From NCBI RefSeq assembly GCF_000151315.2, contig NW_011887293.1:2268605-2332604 (forward strand): a stretch of DNA of 64,000 nt, read 5' to 3'. Numbering within the stretch: the first letter of the stretch is position 1; each line of letters opens with the position of its first letter. This DNA comes from Capsaspora owczarzaki ATCC 30864. Taxonomy: Eukaryota; Opisthokonta; Filasterea. The notes under the pieces are model-generated. The model did not search any database, was not told where the DNA came from, and worked only from the letters and a program-made list of their open reading frames with translations. This document shows positions 1 to 10,200 of the stretch, one piece after another. The position numbers and the translations under genes were made by a program.

Positions 1-53
1 CGAGCAATGCCGCGACCTCGCGCGTCACGCCGGCGTGCATCTGGGCCTCAACA
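1..53 (+). CDS. Possible exon fragment at window edge
   Basis: The reading frame starting at base 3 gives a protein-like stretch of about 17-19 residues (EQCRDLARHAGVHLGLNIT) before a possible GT donor near 54. The wording vaguely resembles the GLH-x-NLT segment of YdjC-type carbohydrate deacetylases. The fragment is far too short to assign and may be chance. The frame carries on to a stop near 138 without further protein-like character. Confidence 0.15.
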
Positions 54-1020
54 TCACGTGCAGCTGTTATTTTGTTCAGATACAAAGGGAGGAAGGGTGG
101 ACGACAAGACGCCATTGCGACAGTGAGTAGTGAGTGAAAGGCTATCGTCAAGCCAAGTGGTGTGCTGCAGCTCCCAACCCGAACCCCAACTCATGAATGG
201 CTGGCATCTGTGCAGTGATGATGCCCGCTCAATCACTCGGACGAGCCCAGGCAGCCGTCTGCTAAAATGCATCGAGAGAACTGGTGAGGTGGCGCTGATC
301 CGTAGTCGAAGGCAGAGCGGTTTGTTGCTCGGCTGCATCCCGCGCGCGCGAGCTCAAATGCGAAATGGCCAGCAGCTGAGCAGTTCCTCATCAGCCCGCC
401 TTTGTGGGGCGTGGGGAGGGGTCGTGGAAGGCGGGGGGGGGGGGAGAGACGTCATGAAGTGATTGTCCCCTTACAGCGAGGTTGCATTGAGTGGTTGACG
501 CGGTCGATGAAGAGCACAATGTCAGCGCCCGTCGCAGGCTGCAGCACAAACGCCTCGTCAGACGTGTACCTGTTGAACGACAGGCAAAAAAGCAAAGAAC
601 GAACACAAGGAAAGGGAAAAAAAAAAAAAAAAAGTCAGCTTTTCAATGGTTTTTCAATACAAGTTTTTTTTTTTTTTTGTTGGTTTTTACAGTCGAAGTT
701 TATCGTAAGCTGGCATTTCGTATGGAAAGAGACTGAGAAACGAAATTCAGCCTTCATCATCACTCAACTCACAGCAAATCACAATGTCAAAATCAGAATC
801 CGTAACATTTTGGCAATGGCTAGAGCGGGGAACACGCGCAGTAATCGATCTTGTCCGTTTGACAATCCCCTCAATGCACCTGGAAAGTCCCTCCAAATGC
901 TCACCGTGTTGCTGCATTGGAAAATTGAACCTGCTCTGTTGTTGTTTTCTGGCTCTGAGAATTTTGACAGCTCAGTTCCTTTTTTTTGTTCGTTCTTGTT
1001 TCCAGAGTGAATCGCACAGA
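54..1020. other. Non-coding stretch before the PSMG4-like gene
   Basis: No convincing protein was found on either strand. The stretch holds a G-run near 431-443, an A-run at about 617-633, a T-run at about 665-678 and pyrimidine-rich DNA at 970-1010. A good 3' splice site (ttgtttccag, ending near 1005) sits just before the start codon at 1021, so the 5' UTR of the downstream gene may contain an intron. Confidence 0.4.
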
Positions 1021-1780
1021 ATGGCAGCCGTCGCCGAGGACAATCCGCTCGCGTACCACATTCACGACTTTGTCGATACCTGCGTTGACACGTTGTTGAC
1101 GTTTCGCGTCATTCGAGCGGCAGGCACGCTGTTCATCTGGGTCGGATCGTCGGCAGGAGGGGCAGACGACGGTGCTGCATTGGCTGAGCAGCAGGTTCCC
1201 CAGCAGCAGCGCAAGCAGGCGCCAGTCTACTTTACCGATCTATCAGTGGCCATGCCAGCACGAGCATCACACGCGAGCACAGGGCCAGCGACCTCAACAC
1301 TGAGCGTCGAGCCACAGGTTTGGCTTTTGTGACTTGTTTCACGCTCGCCTCCCACACAGCTGTGGCGTCGTCATGCATCACCCTGCACCCCAGGGGGTTG
1401 CAGTGTCACGCCTACTGCTATTGATAGAGAAAGTTGGTGCTGCGGCGAAATTCCTCACTTCCATTGCTTTGCTCAACGTTGTAGTCAACACCAATCCCTC
1501 CGGCAGTCGCCCACCTCCTGGGCTCCGGAACGTCCTCTGCTTCGGAGGCTATGGCTGGGCGGTTGGGTAAGTCTGCGAAATGGGCACTTTTGACAAGCAA
1601 CCACCGTATCTCTCACTGCATTGCCGCTGTTCTTTTTCGAATGATTTGTGAGCAGCGCTCAAAACCAAAAAGCAAGTGTTTGTGAGTTTGAGTCTGCCGT
1701 CGTCCAGCGGTGCCTCGACTTCCATGTTTATCGAGCGACGCATTGTCGAAGAGATGAAGCAACGACCCGAGCAATTCTGA
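1021..1780 (+). CDS. PSMG4: Proteasome assembly chaperone 4 (PSMG4) homologue
   Basis: Three exons, 1021-1317, 1485-1566 and 1656-1780, join in phase to give 167 residues. The family (PSMG4/PAC4, yeast Poc4) pairs with PSMG3 to chaperone assembly of the 20S proteasome alpha ring. Seen in the sequence: an N-terminal HDF...V..TLLTFRVIR..GTLFIWVG segment matching the family's first strands, then AHLLGSGTSSASEAMAGRLA leading into LKTKKQVFVSLSLP, which matches the human GLAQRLARKTNKQVFVS block, and a C-terminal FIERRIVEEMKQRPEQF closely like human ENRIKEEMEAFPEKF. The protein is somewhat longer than human PSMG4 because of a Gln/Ala-rich insert around residues 45-70. The first intron donor (gtttgg) is weak; the acceptors are ordinary. 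Confidence 0.85.
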
Positions 1781-2022
1781 GAGTAGATTCGCCAATAAAA
1801 TCCAAAATGCAGTCCTGATCACACTCCGCAGCCCAGGGTACCATGATTTTCACAGTACCAACCGCGGATCTGAACAAATGGTGGCAACATCCGTCACAAT
1901 GCACAACTCGGGGTGAAAGGTTTTGGTGTTGTTTTTACAAGAATGACACCGAGCAAAAAAACGGATTTTTGAAGCATCACTGTCGTTAATCGATGGACTT
2001 TGCACGAACCATTGCGAAAGTT

Positions 2023-2589
2023 TTACTGCTGGGTGTTCTTGAGGAACTCTGCAAAGACACAGGAAGGGAGGCAGAGTCGAAGGGATGGGGGTGAGAATCG
2101 TGTCAAACTCCAAACAAACGAGCAAAACACTCGCCAATCCAACAAGCTGTCAACAAACCACATACTGGCAGGGGTGGCCTTGCCGTTCTCATAGAGCGAG
2201 ACACGGAGGTTGTGCTCCTCGCGCTTGAGGGCCTTGGCCTGGGGAGCCTCCTTGAGTGCTCGGCGCAGGTAGCGGGCAGCGAGGTTGGAGTACTCGAGGT
2301 AGCTGATTTTTATTGATATGGTTTGTTGGACGAGTCAGCAACATCAACCAAAACGAGCACAACGAGGCAGCAGTAGTAGAGTGGAGTGGAAGAAGGGGAA
2401 ACGAGGAGGGGGATCAAAAGTCACTGCTGCTGTTCTCCGTCCGTCTCCCCGATGCATCCGTCCCCGTCCGTGCAATGATGATGATAGGACAGACGGCACA
2501 AAACCCAATGCGATGGTGGTGGTGCGGATGGACGAACAAGGCGCCTGTTCCGCACAATGAGCACAATGGAAAGCCGGAGTGAATGCGAT

Positions 2590-2620
<31 letters not shown>

Positions 2621-2840
2621 TGGTTCTTGGCGCTCGGATTCCGCGTCGTTGTTGCCCCAGTCTCAAACGGAGGCAGATGCAACTCAACAGAGCAACGTGG
2701 AGGGAATGAAGAGAAGGGGGAAGAGGGAGAGCGAGGGTTAGAAGGGGGAGAGCGATGGGGGAACTCAAAAGGGGGAAAAAAACAAAAAAACATGGGGCGT
2801 ACTTGAGACCAGCAGCTCGCCAGAAGGATCCCTTGCTCAT
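2023..2840 (-). CDS. ATP5F1E: Mitochondrial ATP synthase epsilon subunit
   Basis: Three small exons on the minus strand (2803-2840, 2166-2302, 2023-2048) encode 66 residues. The protein is the short central-stalk subunit of F1-ATPase in the inner mitochondrial membrane. The start reads MSKGSFWRAAGLNYLEYSNL, which aligns with the animal subunit's WRQAGLSYIRYS motif, followed by an arginine/lysine-rich helix (RYLRRALKEAP) and a basic tail. Intron 1 (donor gtacgc, about 500 nt) carries a long poly(A)/poly(T) run. Intron 2 has a consensus gtatgt donor and a tttgcag acceptor. Family members are 50-75 residues, so the length fits. No targeting presequence is visible, which is normal for this subunit. 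Confidence 0.9.
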
Positions 2841-3336
2841 TGTGTGTGTGAATGGAAAAACGAAGACTGGAGAATCAGGAAAAAAAAATGGTGAAAAGGT
2901 CTCTTAGATGAGTGTGAGGAAGCTGTTTGAGAATTTTGTGAGCTTTGTTTGTTGGAAAAGCGATCGCGTTGTGGCGATTTTCCAAAGTCTCTGAAATCAA
3001 ACAACAGCCACCAGGCGATTACAGCAAGTTACATTGATCTGAAAATGTACGTCGTAAGGGCTGCAAGCCGTCGTGCTGACGAAGCGGCACAGAAGTGCTT
3101 GGATGGATGGATGGATTGCTCAGAAGAATCCAAACTCGGCGTTTTTTTGTTTTTTTTTTGAGCGGGCACCTCCTTCTCCTCCTCCCCTTTGTCCTCTCTT
3201 GATCACTCACCTACTAGACAGACCCTCTCATTGCATTCCGCTGAATGCAGCAACCCTGTAGATAAGTCCACCTCACTGAACACAAACCTCAGTCCAAGTC
3301 TTTACAACCGAAAACCTTCCCCCCCCCCTTGATTGA
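2841..3336. other. Intergenic region between ATP5F1E and RPN8
   Basis: This is the shared upstream region of two divergent genes (start codons at 2840 minus and 3337 plus). It contains T-runs near 3141-3160 and a C-run just before the RPN8 start (about 3319-3328). No protein or RNA gene was recognised. Divergent spacing of about 500 bp suggests a common promoter region; no specific element can be named. Confidence 0.4.
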
Positions 3337-4954
3337 ATGGCACCCACCCGCACAACCAAGGACGTGGCCAGCAGTGCCAAGGACAAGCCCATTGAGGATG
3401 TGCCTGCCTCTTCGGCATCGGCATCGGGCAGCGGCGCCGACGGAGCGAACGACTTGACTGTGCCTGCGCCGCTCGTTTCGGCGACGGCGCACCTGCCCAA
3501 GTCGGTGATTGTGCATCCGCTGGTGCTGCTGAGCGCCGTCGACCACTTCTACCGCGTGTCCAAGGACTCACGCAAGCGCGTTGTCGGCATCCTGCTCGGC
3601 CAGCGCACCGGCGACACGATCGACGTCTCGAACAGCTTTGCAGGTAACAGAAGAACAACCGAACGCGACGACCACCACTCACGATGCTGCTGCTACGAAT
3701 GCGATTGCGCGTTCTCTGGCCAACGTGTTTCGTCGGATTCAACGTGCCCTCGCTGCTCTGTTGGGCGCTTTGTTTCGGGAGGCACAGAAAACGCAAGCCA
3801 GCCGAATGGCCCAAAAAAAAAAAAAAAAATTGAGATCGAGAAAAAAAAAAAGAAAAGAGTTCTCGAAACGCAACGCAGCGCACCGCAGCACAACTCAACA
3901 ACGGATGACTCGACTGCGTTGTTTTGGGCATTGTGTGTGAAGATGCTAAGCGACTCTGAGAAAACAGTCCATCGAAAGGAGGGAGGAAAGGAGAGCATCA
4001 GAAAACCAGTGATTCAGAATCTGCTGTTGGGTCATCATCTTACGCTCAATTGTGTGTGTTTGTGTGTTGAAATTCAGTGCCATTCGAGGAGGACGAGCGC
4101 GATCCGAGTGTGTGGTTTTGCGATCACAACTTTATCGAGTCCATGCATCACATGTACAAGCGCATTGCTGGTAAGCCGCGAGACTGTGACATTTGTGTTT
4201 TTGTACTGGAGATGGTTGATTGACGTTGTATGAACCTGTTCCACTGTTTGTTGCTGTGACTGCAGCCAAGGAACACATTGTCGGATGGTATCACACGGGG
4301 CCAAAGCTTCGGACAAACGATCTGGCCATCAACGAGCTGCTCCAGCGGTTTGTGCCCCATCCCCTGCTTGTGATTATCGACGTCGAGCCAAAGGAGCTCG
4401 GCTTGCCAACGTCGGCGTACATGACGGTGGAGGAAATCCACAGCGACGGCTCGCCAACGTCCAAGACCTTTGAGCACATTGCCAGCGAAATCCAGGCCGA
4501 GGAGGCCGAGGAGGTCGGCGTGGAGCACTTGCTACGCGACGTCAAGAGCTCGACGGCAGGCACGTTGTCCGAGCGCATCACAAACCAGCTCGCATCGCTG
4601 CGCAGCTTGTTGTCGCACCTCAGCGACATTCACGGCTATCTGGACAAGGTGGCCACGGGAGCACTGCCCATGAACCACCAAATCACCTACCAATTGCAAG
4701 ACATTTTCAACCTGCTGCCCAACGTCACCGTGGACGAGCTCGTCTCGGCCATCTCGGTCGAAACCAACGACCAAATGCTTGTTGTCTACGTCTCGTCGCT
4801 CGTTCGCGCCATTATCGCCCTGCACAATCTGATCAGCAACAAGCTCGCAAATCGCGACGCTGAAAAGAAGACCGAGCAGTCCATTGCACGATCTCTCGAG
4901 GACACCATTTCTAGCGGCGGCAAGACAAAAGACGGCCCAACTGCCAAGGCATAA
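3337..4954 (+). CDS. RPN8: 26S proteasome lid subunit RPN8 (PSMD7)
   Basis: Exons 3337-3643, 4078-4170 and 4266-4954 give 362 residues. RPN8 is the MPN-domain partner of the deubiquitinase RPN11 in the 19S lid. After a family-atypical acidic Ser/Ala-rich N-terminus of about 50 residues comes the MPN domain: [20 protein letters not shown], then [33 protein letters not shown] and [20 protein letters not shown]. The HTGPKL sequence lacks the JAMM metal-binding pattern, as expected for catalytically dead RPN8. The C-terminal helical part ([37 protein letters not shown]) also matches PSMD7. Akirin starts only 253 bp downstream on the same strand. Confidence 0.96.
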
Positions 4955-5207
4955 AGGCAGCAAAAGTCAAGTGCCAAGAAAAAACAAGGGCGTGCAAAAA
5001 ATGACTCACAGAACGGACAAGGAGAATTGCTCAGTTTGTTTTGTTTTGTTTGTTTGTTTTTGTTCTTGTGTGTCGAGTGTTGTTTCTGTTTTCAATGTAG
5101 TATGGTTTTCTTTGCTTGTTTTCAAATTTGGTATTCTCTTCCAAATCCAATCCAAATCACTCTTAGTTTTTTTTCTCTTTCTTTCTTCTTCTTTGTAATT
5201 TCTTGCA

Positions 5208-5913
5208 ATGAGCACAGCGTTAGCATCCAAACGTCGCTTTGACGCCGTGGATGCATCGCCGCCGTCGTCGCCTTCGGGCTCGGCGGGTGGCTTTGGTGTC
5301 GCCTCGCATTACCAGCACAACAGCTCGCCCACGTTGGGACGGCGCCTGGGCATGATGACGGCAGCGGCGACGACGATGCCCGCGGCGCTGCCATATGGGA
5401 TCGATGACGTGTCGTCGTCCATGCTTGGCCACAGCCTGCCCCACACTTCCACACACATGCCACAAGGGCCACTGGGCGGCGGCATGGCGCTGACATCCTC
5501 GGCCTCGTCGTTGGCCATGGCGTCAGCAGCAGCTTCGCCGCTCTTCCGCCAAGCCAGCTCGCAGTACCTCTCCTCCTCATCCTCCCCTGCCGCCGCCGGC
5601 CAAGCACCCCACCAGCAGCTCTCCAAGCGGTCACGGCAGATGGACGGGAGCAACAACGGCCCCGTCTCGCCCATGTTTGCCTCCATGCAGCTCATCTCGC
5701 GGCGGTCGCACGACTCTGCCTTTGCCTCCTCCACCTCCAGCGGTACGTCTGTTCTTTTTCACAGAGTTGCTGGTTTTACTATTGTTCTATTGCTCGGAAT
5801 TGAATTTTCCACCACTCCGTCTCTCTTTTGCTCTCTTTGAACTTGAGCGGTTTTACGATTCGTTTTCAAAACCAAAAAAAAAAAAAAAAAAAAAAACTTC
5901 GAGAGAAAAACGG

Positions 5914-5971
<58 letters not shown>

Positions 5972-6894
5972 CGTGGGGTTGCTCTTTATTCACTTTCATT
6001 GGATTTTTTTGACTGGTTGTCGTTGTTTCCATCCTTCTCTGCGAGTCCTGTTGGCACACTTTGCATGCTGTTTGTTTGTCGATTGCGAATGAGCACGCAC
6101 TATGATCGGGATGGTGGGGTGTCGTTCGAGATGAGCGGCTTTCGTCGCTTCTGGTCGGTCATCAGGTTGGAAGTGTTCGCTGCCGCCGCCGCCGCCTTGA
6201 CAAAGCAAAATGGTTGCTTGGGATATGGTTTGAAGAAGGGCGAGAAAAAAAAACCAAACAGGCGGACGGCATTGCGCTGTCGTCGAGCTCAACCCTGAAA
6301 CTGTTTCACATTTCACCTTCACGCTCTGATCAACGTCCTGACGCGTGAAACTCACAAACAACCATTGTGTACACCTTTTTTTTTGTTGTTGTTGTTGTTT
6401 GTTGCTCCAGACCCAGTGGACAAATATATCGCCGGCTCAAAGCGGGTGCGGAATCACATTCAGGAAGACGCGTCCGTCATGCGTCCGCCACCAGAAGAGG
6501 AGCAGCAGTACTTTACACTTAGCGAGGTTAAATCTATTCTTGAGCGGGCGCTCGAGGATCGCGAGAATCAACTTCGAGCTGAATACGACATTACATTGCA
6601 GCAAAAGCTGAGTGGTACGTTCGCTAGTTGTTGGCACGGATGTGCTTGCTTTCCCCGTAAACCTTGGCACTCACTCTGCGTTGCTTTGCCATGCAGAGCA
6701 ATTCAATTCGTTTTCAAAGTTCAACGAGGACCACATTCATCGGCAACTCAAAGAGTCGACTTGGTCTTGTGAGTTTGTTTTGACTTTTTTTGTGTGTGTG
6801 TTTGTGTTGTTGTGCTCCCGTCAATGTATGTCTGCAGCTCCAGTGCTCATGTCTCTTCCACTTGCTGTGTCAAATTTTCACAGACATGTCGTAA
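5208..6894 (+). CDS. AKIRIN: Akirin homologue (nuclear adaptor / proteasome import factor)
   Basis: Four exons (5208-5742, 6411-6614, 6697-6768, 6884-6894) encode 273 residues. Akirins are small nuclear proteins that link transcription factors to chromatin remodellers; vertebrate AKIRIN2 also binds 20S proteasomes through its C-terminal tail to bring them into the nucleus. Seen here: an N-terminal basic KRRFD motif, a long disordered Ser/Ala-rich middle, and the conserved C-terminal helix (YFTLSEVKSILERALEDREN, LRAEYDITLQQKLSEQFNSF). The protein ends in SYMS, very close to the animal SYVS terminus. The last coding exon is only 11 nt and supplies the tail end (Y-M-S-stop). Intron 1 contains a 57-nt poly(T) run. 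Family members are about 180-210 residues, so this one is long because of the disordered region. Confidence 0.9.
5915..5971. repeat. Poly(T) run of 57 nt in Akirin intron 1
   Basis: An uninterrupted T homopolymer inside the first Akirin intron, preceded by an A-run at about 5874-5896. The exact length may be unreliable in the assembly. Confidence 0.9.
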
Positions 6895-7277
6895 AATGGT
6901 TGGAGCGAACGTATCTACCGCGCCTGCAGGTCGTTTCGCTTTGATTCTCTGTTGTTTGGTTGAACTGCTTTTTCGATCTCGTTGCTCTTCCCCCGTTTTT
7001 TTTTTCGGGCGGGGGGGGGGGCAACTCGTTTTCAATCTCCATTTTGTATCCATGAAGCACATACAATGAATTCGAACGCTCTCGCACAACGTCGGCTGAA
7101 ATTACAAATAACTTTGGACAACTTTGATCGTCAAAAATGCTGCCGTTGTTGGCATTGTGTGTATGTGTGTGTGCGTGTGTGTCGACTTTTCTCTCATTTT
7201 CACATGTACCAAGACGTAGTTCAATCAGACCAGTGCACACATCACGAAAGAATCAATGTTCATTGTCAACCACGATC
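6895..7277. other. Convergent intergenic spacer
   Basis: This stretch lies between the Akirin stop codon (+) and the stop codon of the receptor-like gene (-). It holds T-, G- and (GT)n-rich tracts (for example 7003-7021 and 7155-7180). No gene was seen; it presumably carries the two 3' UTRs. Confidence 0.4.
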
Positions 7278-10200
7278 TCAATTGCCGTCCGAAGTTATGC
7301 TGGCATACGTCACAGCACCAACAGCCGGTGCTCCGCCGTTTCCAAGGACATCGTAAGTGTTCTCCTGCTGCTCATCAGAATGGTGCGGCGCTTCATACTG
7401 CGACGCCATCGTGACCTTCTCAGAGTCAAGGTCGCTGCCGCTGGCGAGCCCAGGGGCATTGAGCGTATCATAGACGCCATCCATTTCAGCGCCATGATCG
7501 AGCAGCGGGTTGGCAAAGAGCATCGTGGACTGCGGGGCGGGGGCTTCGGCGTTCGGCGCAGGTTTGCTGCGACGGCGACGAACGACAAGAAGCAGGATGA
7601 GCAAAAGAAGCAACAGCAGGACGACACCGCCGCCAGCACCGCCAGCAATCGCTCCGATGGGCAAGGAATCATTGGGGACGGGCGCGCAAACATGATCAGC
7701 CTTGCTTGCATAGTCGATCGGGCAGGAGGCGACGCATCGGGCGCCAAACTTGAAGTGCGCGCAGGAAACGCATTCCGTGTCCGCTGGGCCAGTGCAGCCG
7801 CCTTGACATTCAACGTGGCACGAGTATTGCGGGGTTTGAGTGGCTGACGCTGACGCTTCGGAGGCCACAGAGGCAGAAGCTGAGGCACGGGACGCTTCCG
7901 ACGCTTCCGACGCAGCTGATTCTGATGATGCCGAGGCGATCGATGCAGACGATGCTGAGGCAATCGATTCTGACGATGCTGAGGCGATCGATGCAGACGA
8001 TGCTGAGGCAATCGATTCTGACGATTCTGAGGCGATTGACGCAGATGATGCTGAGGCGATTGACGCAGACGATTCTGAGGCGATCGATTCTGACGATGCC
8101 GAGGCAATCGATTCTGACGATGCTGAAGCGATTGACGCAGACGATTCTGAGGCGATTGACGCAGACGATGCTGAGGCGACCGATTCTGACGATGCTGAGG
8201 CGATCGATTCTGACGATGCCGAAGCGATCGATTTGGAAGATGCTGAGGCGATTGATGCAGACGACGCGGAAGCAAGCGAGGCAGAGACTGTGGAGGCGAC
8301 AGATGCAACAGTGGCTGAGGCTGTGGAAGCGGCAGAAGCAATTGAGGCAACGCTTGCAGACACGGTGGTTGCAATCGAAGCAGAGCTTCGGGAAGCAACC
8401 GACGCTCGCGTGGCCATGCTGGCAGCCGAGCTGACGGACGGCAGCGCCAAGGGCAAGTCAGGAGCTGCGAACATGATGGTGGACAGGATCGAAGCCATCA
8501 ACTTGTCGCGCTCGTCTCGCGAGTTGATCGTTTCAAAAGGGAAGGCAAGCAAGAAGGAAGCATAATATCCTGCCGTGCTGCGTGAGCTGACACCAGCGAC
8601 ATTCGTCCCAGACGAAGGGCCGTAGTACAGCGCCGCTGTTCCTGTGCCTGCTGTGCCGATCTGATCCGGCGAGCTGACAGCGTATGGGTTCCCCAGTGCC
8701 ACAATGCTGTTGAAGGCCACAGTGCCGCTCATGGTGAATCCAGCGTTCGGGCGAACAACGAAAGTGTTTGCATTGGCGTTGACAAAGGTGGACTTGAGTT
8801 GACTGTTGAGGAAGGTGAGGCTGGTACTGCCCGCAGCACTAAGGCCAGCAGCGACATTCGAGCCACTGACGAAAAGCGAGCGAGGGCTTGCAGAGGAGGC
8901 ACCTGCAATCCACGAGTTGATGGCGGTTTGCGCAACAGCAGGGAAGACATTGATGTTGGCGGCCGTATCACCCGACGCCCAGACAACCGCCTTGTACGCG
9001 GCGAGGTTGTTGGTAACCCATTGGGACTCAGAAAAGATGTCTGCAGATGCAGAATCAAACGAGTAACCGGCTCCAGCAATCGACAGGGCGTGCTCGACCA
9101 CATACTCCCGCGTGTACCGACCCTCGATGTTGGTAGAAGTGTGCACAAAGCCTTCGACAAAGCAGTCGACGATGACAATTGGCGGACGAGTGACACCAAC
9201 AGCAGGGTCGGTCACGCGCGCCGCTGCCGTCCATTTGGTCAACGCTTCGCCTCCTGCATTGAGACCGGCAACCTTGAAAAAGTAGACTTGCCCGACTGTC
9301 AAAGATGTAACGTCGTAGCACAAGCTGTTAAGGTACGTAAAAGCGGCGACGATGACTCCATCATCCCATCCGCGTCCATCGGTAGACCGGTAAATCTTGA
9401 ACGCGGTCGCAGCGTCAGTGGACTCTTGGGTGTCGTCAGGTTGGCGCCAGCAGACTCGAACCACGTTGCCGCCTTGGTTGATGGTGTGCAGGTAGTTGAC
9501 AGGGAGCGGAATGATGGTGGCGGTCGATGAAAAGTACTTGGCAATGCCCTTGTAGTATGCGCGCCCGAGCTGTTTGATGGAGGAAGAAGATTCGTGTGAG
9601 ATTCCATGCGCCAGCTCATGAAAGCAAAGACCACAGCGTACGTACATTCTCGCGACCCGCTTCGGACTGAGCCAGTAGCATGTCTACATTGTTGGAGGCG
9701 TAATAAGGAATGGCCATCATGGTGGGCATTCGTGAGGACGAATCAAGCGGCGCCCATTGATGAAGGTTGTTGGCTTTGTCTAAAAGACCCGTTGAAACTG
9801 CGGCCGCATGAATGACGTCGCGGAAGCTATCCGAAGCGGCCTGCAATGAGGAGTTGTAGATCGCCGTACTGGTGATGCCCGTGTATGACGAGGTACGACC
9901 CTATCGAGCAAAATCATTAATCAAAGAGTACCGCGAAAAGCACACATTCCGTTTCATGCACTTACGTTGCTGTAGCTGAAATCCTGGGTGCCACGAGTTG
10001 CGGAGTCGCTAGTAGCGGTGCTCACAAGGTAGAAAAGCGCCCAATTTTGCCAGTTGGCAGTTTCCAGATCGCCTTGAATCATCTGCTTGCTGAAATCAGC
10101 CATCGCTGTTGCCGAGCTCGTGCTGACAGTGTAGTTCATGTAGGTCAAAAAGCTGGACGTGCCGTAGTGGAAGCGAGGATAGCCGCCAAGGGAACCGCAA

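Noticed and set aside
7840-8565. Long plus-strand Asp/Glu/Ala-rich open frame (DADDAEAID repeats)
   Set aside because: It is antisense to the repeat-coding stalk of the minus-strand receptor gene. The repeat leaves several frames open, and there is no family match or flanking structure.
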